64,000 bases of DNA, taken from contig CAZQKX010000005.1 in NCBI GenBank assembly GCA_964594065.1, positions 26,918-90,917 of the forward strand, given 5' to 3'. Shown piece after piece: positions 60,539 to 64,000 of the stretch. Position 1 is the stretch's first letter. Every line of letters starts with the position of its first letter. The stretch is from 4572-13 sp964594065 (GTDB lineage: Bacteria; Planctomycetota; Phycisphaerae; Sedimentisphaerales; Anaerohalosphaeraceae). A program made the position numbers and the translations under genes. The notes under the pieces are model-generated. The model saw only the letters and a program-made list of their open reading frames with translations. It made no database searches and was not told the DNA's origin.

Positions 60539-61428
60539 AACAAAGATTCAACCTGAATATGATGATTAGCGGATCTACTTTCAAAATCATGGCCTGATTT
60601 ACAGAAAATTTTACTGCCGACAAATGCGAATAAAATCAAGAAACAAACAATGAGAGTTGCCTGGGCAACAGCCTTACCACTGAAAGCCAGCACATATTTT
60701 AATACCAGAGTGCATATCAAAATTATCCACGCAACTGCGATCAACACGATCTTTGAATCGGTCAGCCAGTCGACCGGAGTCATGCCGAGTTCAGTACCTT
60801 TTACGGCAACCATCCCGATACCGCTGATGAGCCCTAAGGTCAAGGCGGCAAAACTTAAACGAAGACCTAAAAGATTAAGAGACTGAAGTTTTTCAATATC
60901 AGGCATTTTCCCGAACAATTTTAAGAATTTGCTGCTTCTAAGACGCATCCGGCTCCACAAAAACAGGACGCTCATGGCGGCAGCAAAGACGATCATCGCT
61001 CCCGACAGGGCCATTGATATCGCATGAATGATAACCCAGAGGGTTCTAGCTTCGGCCTGAAGCACGGAAGCGGGCTTTGCGACAACCACCGCCAAAAACG
61101 AAACCACACAAAGAACCCAGGCCATCACCGATAAAAACCAGACTTGCTGCAAGAAAGTTGAAAGGAATAAAAAAGTAATGCCAATAAAGACCATCAAAAT
61201 TAGCATCGATTCAAAAACACCGGTGATCGGGAATGCTTTAATAGATACGGCTCTCAAAATCAATAAGGCTATCGAAAGCGTTATCTGTACTACGGTAAAA
61301 GTAATCAGTGCCTGTCGGAATTTCACATCCTCCTTGACGATCTGAATATAAGCCAAAACCGAAGAAATGACAGACAGCACTAACACTCCCAGAAACAGAG
61401 TTCTCTCTAAAGGTAATAATTCAAGCAT
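60529..61428 (-). CDS. CcsA/HemX-like cytochrome c assembly membrane protein
   Basis: 299 residues with about eight membrane helices and a basic cytoplasmic tail. The pattern 'TLWVIIHAISMALSGAMIVFAAAMSVLFL', with a conserved His before a helix, and 'LGLRLSFAALTLGLISGIGMV' fit the CcsA/HemX family of haem-handling proteins. HemX is often directly upstream of hemA and can tune HemA levels; CcsA-type proteins present haem for cytochrome c assembly. The full WWD motif of CcsA is not evident, so HemX is the better label. It is the first gene of the hemX-hemA-ahbD-ahbC operon. Confidence 0.82.
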   Translation of the reverse strand: MLELLPLERTLFLGVLVLSVISSVLAYIQIVKEDVKFRQALITFTVVQITLSIALLILRAVSIKAFPITGVFESMLILMVFIGITFLFLSTFLQQVWFLSVMAWVLCVVSFLAVVVAKPASVLQAEARTLWVIIHAISMALSGAMIVFAAAMSVLFLWSRMRLRSSKFLKLFGKMPDIEKLQSLNLLGLRLSFAALTLGLISGIGMVAVKGTELGMTPVDWLTDSKIVLIAVAWIILICTLVLKYVLAFSGKAVAQATLIVCFLILFAFVGSKIFCKSGHDFESRSANHHIQVESLLCK

Positions 61429-61530
61429 ATCAACACCTAACGAATCATTTCAAAAAAAATTCAAATGAATTAGTAATATTATAATCAAATTGTGTATATT
61501 TTGTCAGTAAATTCTTCTCATAAATCAGGC

Positions 61531-61559
61531 TTGATACTATCGTCTAAATACTCTACGAT
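61531..61559 (+). promoter_or_regulatory. hemC promoter
   Basis: TTGATA (61531-61536), a 17-base spacer and TACGAT (61554-61559). The expected start near 61566 falls inside the inverted repeat at 61560-61579. Confidence 0.5.
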
Positions 61560-61582
61560 AAAGGCTAAAAATAGCCTTTTTT
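61560..61582 (+). promoter_or_regulatory. Inverted repeat with T run in front of hemC
   Basis: An 8-bp stem AAAGGCTA / TAGCCTTT with an AAAA loop and a run of six T's, ending 16 bases before the hemC ATG. It has the shape of an intrinsic terminator, but because it starts where transcription should begin it could instead be an operator dyad over +1, or end an antisense or read-through transcript. Confidence 0.45.
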
Positions 61583-61598
61583 AGGAAGACCGCCTGAC

Positions 61599-62537
61599 AT
61601 GAAAGAAATCCGAATCGCTACCAGAGCAAGTAAACTGGCTTTAGCACAGGCCGATCAGATAAAAAACCAGTTGTCCTTGTTGGCCCCGGATACCCCCCTT
61701 TCGATAGTTGAAATATCTACAAAAGGTGACCGTGACAAGTCGGATTTTCTATATCAAACCGGTTCAATGGGCCTTTTTACATCTGAAGTCGAGAAAGCTC
61801 TGGGGGATGGACGGGCGGATATTGCCGTTCACAGCCTTAAAGACCTGCCAACTGCCATCACACAGGGGCTGGTCATTTCAGCTATTCCCGAAAGAGAGGC
61901 CGTTAACGATGTCATCGTAACTTCCCAAAAATTATCATCGATTCAGGAACTGCCTACTGGAGCGACAGTGGGTACGTCGAGTCTTCGCAGAATCGCTCAA
62001 TTAAATCGATTCCGGCCGGATTTAAATTGTCAGCCCCTGCTGGGAAATATTGAAACTCGAATCAGGAAAGTACAGGAAGGCCAAGTTGACGCTATTGTCA
62101 TCGCACAGGCCGGAGTGAACAGGCTCGGATTGGCTGATGCCATCTCGCTGGTACTTCCGGCGGAAGTTTTTATCCCCGCCCCCGGACAAGGAGCGCTGGC
62201 TGTTCAAACCCGTCAGGATAATTTGGCATTACGGAAACTCGTCTCGGGCCTTGAAAATCAATCCGCTAAAATCACCGTCCAAACGGAACGTCGTATTCTC
62301 GCAGGTCTGCACGGAGGCTGCAGCATCCCCCTGGGAGTCTATTCATATATTGAAGATGGTACCATCCATATCCATGCGGTACTGTGTAACCTGACAGCAT
62401 CAAAAGTTATCGAAAAGTCTGTCTCATGCCCAATTGAAAACGCGGAAAGAACCGCTGAGACAATAACACAGCAAATTCTTGAAGAAGGCGGCAGTGAAAT
62501 ACTAAGAGAGATTCGGAACGAAAAAGATTCCGAATAA
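61599..62537 (+). CDS. hemC: Porphobilinogen deaminase (hydroxymethylbilane synthase)
   Basis: 312 residues. It joins four porphobilinogens to hydroxymethylbilane. Motifs are 'IRIATRASKLALAQADQI', 'ISTKGDRDKSDF', 'GRADIAVHSLKDLPT' with the catalytic Asp, 'GTSSLRRIAQLNRFRPDL', 'APGQGALAVQTR' and the dipyrromethane-cofactor Cys241 in LHGGCSIPLG. It is transcribed divergently from the hemX-hemA operon. GGAAG lies 10 bases before ATG 61599. Confidence 0.96.
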   Translation: MKEIRIATRASKLALAQADQIKNQLSLLAPDTPLSIVEISTKGDRDKSDFLYQTGSMGLFTSEVEKALGDGRADIAVHSLKDLPTAITQGLVISAIPEREAVNDVIVTSQKLSSIQELPTGATVGTSSLRRIAQLNRFRPDLNCQPLLGNIETRIRKVQEGQVDAIVIAQAGVNRLGLADAISLVLPAEVFIPAPGQGALAVQTRQDNLALRKLVSGLENQSAKITVQTERRILAGLHGGCSIPLGVYSYIEDGTIHIHAVLCNLTASKVIEKSVSCPIENAERTAETITQQILEEGGSEILREIRNEKDSE

Positions 62538-62747
62538 GTCAGATTATTCTATTATTTGCTCAGAGCCTTGGCAGCATCTTTAGCGAAATAGGTTATAAGA
62601 ATATCAACTCCGACCCGACAAGCGAAGAAATGGAGGACCACGAAGGTTTTGAGGGTGAAAATTGTTGACAGAAAGGGGCGGATTTTGTAGAATTATAGAT
62701 GTTTTGAGGAGAGAACCCACTTGCTGAAACTCGAAGGAGAGATTTTT

Positions 62748-64000
62748 ATGAGGCGGATTGTTTTGATGCTGGTTTTGGCGCTATCGGGGATGACATGGGC
62801 GATTGGCGGAAACATGGGCAACGGGGACGGGTCCGAGGGGAATCCATACCTGATCGAAGATGTCAATGATTTTGATGCATTCGCCGGAAATTCTGCTTAT
62901 TGGGCCGACGGTGTTCATACCAAACTCAAGACCGACATCGACCTGTCGGGGAGAATCTATACCACAGCCGTCATATCGCCGGATACAAACACAGGTTCCG
63001 GTTTCCAAGGAACACAATTTAGAGGCATTTTTAATGGTAATAGGCATATCATAAAGAATTTGACAATAATTGATTCTGATGACTATACTGGTCTATTTGG
63101 TTACATTTACGAAGGTCAAATAAAAGACACTATTCTAGAAAATGCAAATATTCAAGGGCAAGTCTATGTAGGGGGACTGGTGGGGTATAAGGTTAGAGGT
63201 ACCATTGCATATTGCCAAGTTGAAGGTTTTATCAGCGGATATCGTCTTGTTGGTGGAGTAGCGGGATACGGCAGTGGGATATACAACAGTTGCAGTTTCG
63301 GTTCAGTAAACGGTAATTATGAAGTTGGAGGACTTATTGGCCACTTCTCGGATCTAGTTATTAAGAATTGTTATAGTACTAGTGCAGTCTCTGGTATTAA
63401 TCAAATCGGCGGATTAATAGGAAAAAAATACTTTGGTTCTCTCCAAAACTGTTACAGTACCGGTGCAGTCACTGGGACAGGCTATGATATTGGTGGACTG
63501 GTGGGTTATAGTTATGGTGGTACTACCCGAAACTGCTTTTGGGATATTATTTCATCTGGACAAACAACCAGCGACGCTGGACTTGGTAAAACCACATCGG
63601 AAATGAAAGAAATTCAAACATTTCTTGATGCAGGATGGGGATTTATTGATGGACGTTCGACAAATGAGAATTGGGTTTTGCCTGATAATGACTACCCCAA
63701 GTTGGCGTGGGAGATTTACACCAAGGTAACCATTCCAAACCTGAAAGGCGAAACACAGTCACAAGCTATAGATATCCTTAATACAATCAATTTGCAAACG
63801 GAAAAAATCTTTTCTGTCTACGACGCATCGGTTCAGCCCGGATTGATATCTGAAACTTTTCCTAAATCAGGGGAGATTATCTATGCAGAGTTGACCCCTG
63901 TGCATTTATTATTAGCAAAAGAAAATAAATATGCCGGTGGAAATGGTGACACAATTCCCTATATGATCTCCGAACTTGATAATTGGTTCGAAATGATGAA
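62748..64000 (+). CDS. Secreted GLUG-repeat protein with PASTA-like domain, 3' partial
   Basis: 417 codons are visible and the frame is open to the window end. A GAAGGAGA 7 bases before ATG 62748 and a signal peptide (cleavage near MTWA-IGG) fix the start. The N-terminal 'GNGDGSEGNPYLIEDVNDFDAF' plus 'LKTDIDLSG' block is typical of planctomycete surface proteins. GLUG-type repeats follow at ~115-265, each with a 'GGL(V/I)G' beta-turn and 'NCYSTGAVTG'. A PASTA-like segment is seen at ~325-387 (VTIPNLKGETQSQAIDILN ... KSGEIIYAELTPVHLLLA), and the frame continues into 'GGNGDTIPYMIS'. Probably an extracellular adhesin-like or repeat-scaffold protein, exported through Sec and perhaps type II secretion. 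Confidence 0.8.
   Translation, partial: MRRIVLMLVLALSGMTWAIGGNMGNGDGSEGNPYLIEDVNDFDAFAGNSAYWADGVHTKLKTDIDLSGRIYTTAVISPDTNTGSGFQGTQFRGIFNGNRHIIKNLTIIDSDDYTGLFGYIYEGQIKDTILENANIQGQVYVGGLVGYKVRGTIAYCQVEGFISGYRLVGGVAGYGSGIYNSCSFGSVNGNYEVGGLIGHFSDLVIKNCYSTSAVSGINQIGGLIGKKYFGSLQNCYSTGAVTGTGYDIGGLVGYSYGGTTRNCFWDIISSGQTTSDAGLGKTTSEMKEIQTFLDAGWGFIDGRSTNENWVLPDNDYPKLAWEIYTKVTIPNLKGETQSQAIDILNTINLQTEKIFSVYDASVQPGLISETFPKSGEIIYAELTPVHLLLAKENKYAGGNGDTIPYMISELDNWFEMM

Noticed and set aside
1..64000. CRISPR array, rRNA operon or complete tRNA genes
   Set aside because: No regularly spaced identical repeats, no rRNA signatures and no complete cloverleaf were found; the only tRNA-like sequence is the fragment at 52345-52384.

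Overview
The window reads as a chromosomal stretch of a Gram-negative, probably anaerobic planctomycete, most likely class Phycisphaerae (Sedimentisphaerales-like). This is inferred from gene content, since there is no rRNA to anchor it. The clues are short dockerin-like calcium-loop tails on secreted discoidin and subtilase proteins, a GLUG-repeat secreted protein, a SecD-SecF fusion, a TPR protein carrying two RNA-polymerase alpha C-terminal-type domains, M56/BlaR1 fusions, and a siroheme-dependent haem pathway (AhbC/AhbD) of the kind known from anaerobes. Both window edges cut genes.

Layout. 1-1795: end of a discoidin/dockerin-like secreted protein. 1817-4834 (-): lipoprotein, DUF362 protein and dicarboxylate/amino-acid symporter in a coupled operon. 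4898-8153: a PilZ protein, then a PAS histidine kinase and an NtrC-type sigma-54 activator behind a sigma-70-like promoter. 8203-14981 (-): His-rich secreted protein, TolC-like channel, metal-binding adaptor and HME-RND pump, a heavy-metal efflux operon. 15327-23284 (+): TPR/alpha-CTD protein, SpoIID-like enzyme, tgt, yajC and a giant secDF, closed by a strong terminator. 23362-27155 (-): pyrR-pyrB-pyrC followed by a NYN nuclease-like gene and a GrpB gene, with touching or overlapping frames. 27402-29147 (+): secreted subtilase-like protein.

29237-33148 (-): BlaI repressor, ankyrin lipoprotein and BlaR1-type M56 sensor fused to a beta-helix, with a clear double BlaI-type operator. 33232-38667 (-): rarA, MTHFS, LysM/L,D-transpeptidase, a TonB-like VWA protein, ExbB and ExbD. 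39041-40471 (+): nitronate monooxygenase-like enzyme with a problematic 5' end, and an RRM/RGG RNA-binding protein. 40524-52113 (-): a type II secretion operon (E, F, G, H, I, J, K, L, M, C-like, D) preceded by a small secreted Gly/Arg/Met-rich protein.

52582-62537: tetrapyrrole locus. cobA-hemD fusion and hemL on +; ccsA/hemX-like gene, hemA, ahbD and ahbC on -; hemC on +. Together these make aminolevulinate from glutamyl-tRNA, carry out several steps to precorrin-2, and perform the last two steps from didecarboxysiroheme to haem. hemB, ahbA/B and precorrin-2 dehydrogenase/ferrochelatase must lie elsewhere. An AT-rich HNH-type gene with palindromic and 21-bp tandem repeats interrupts this locus and looks acquired. 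62748-64000: start of a GLUG/PASTA-like secreted protein.

The strongest candidates for something not well described are the BlaI/ankyrin/BlaR1-beta-helix module, the ExbB/ExbD/VWA module next to an L,D-transpeptidase, and the TPR/double alpha-CTD protein. All functions come from reading motifs by eye; no database search, structure prediction or composition calculation was run.
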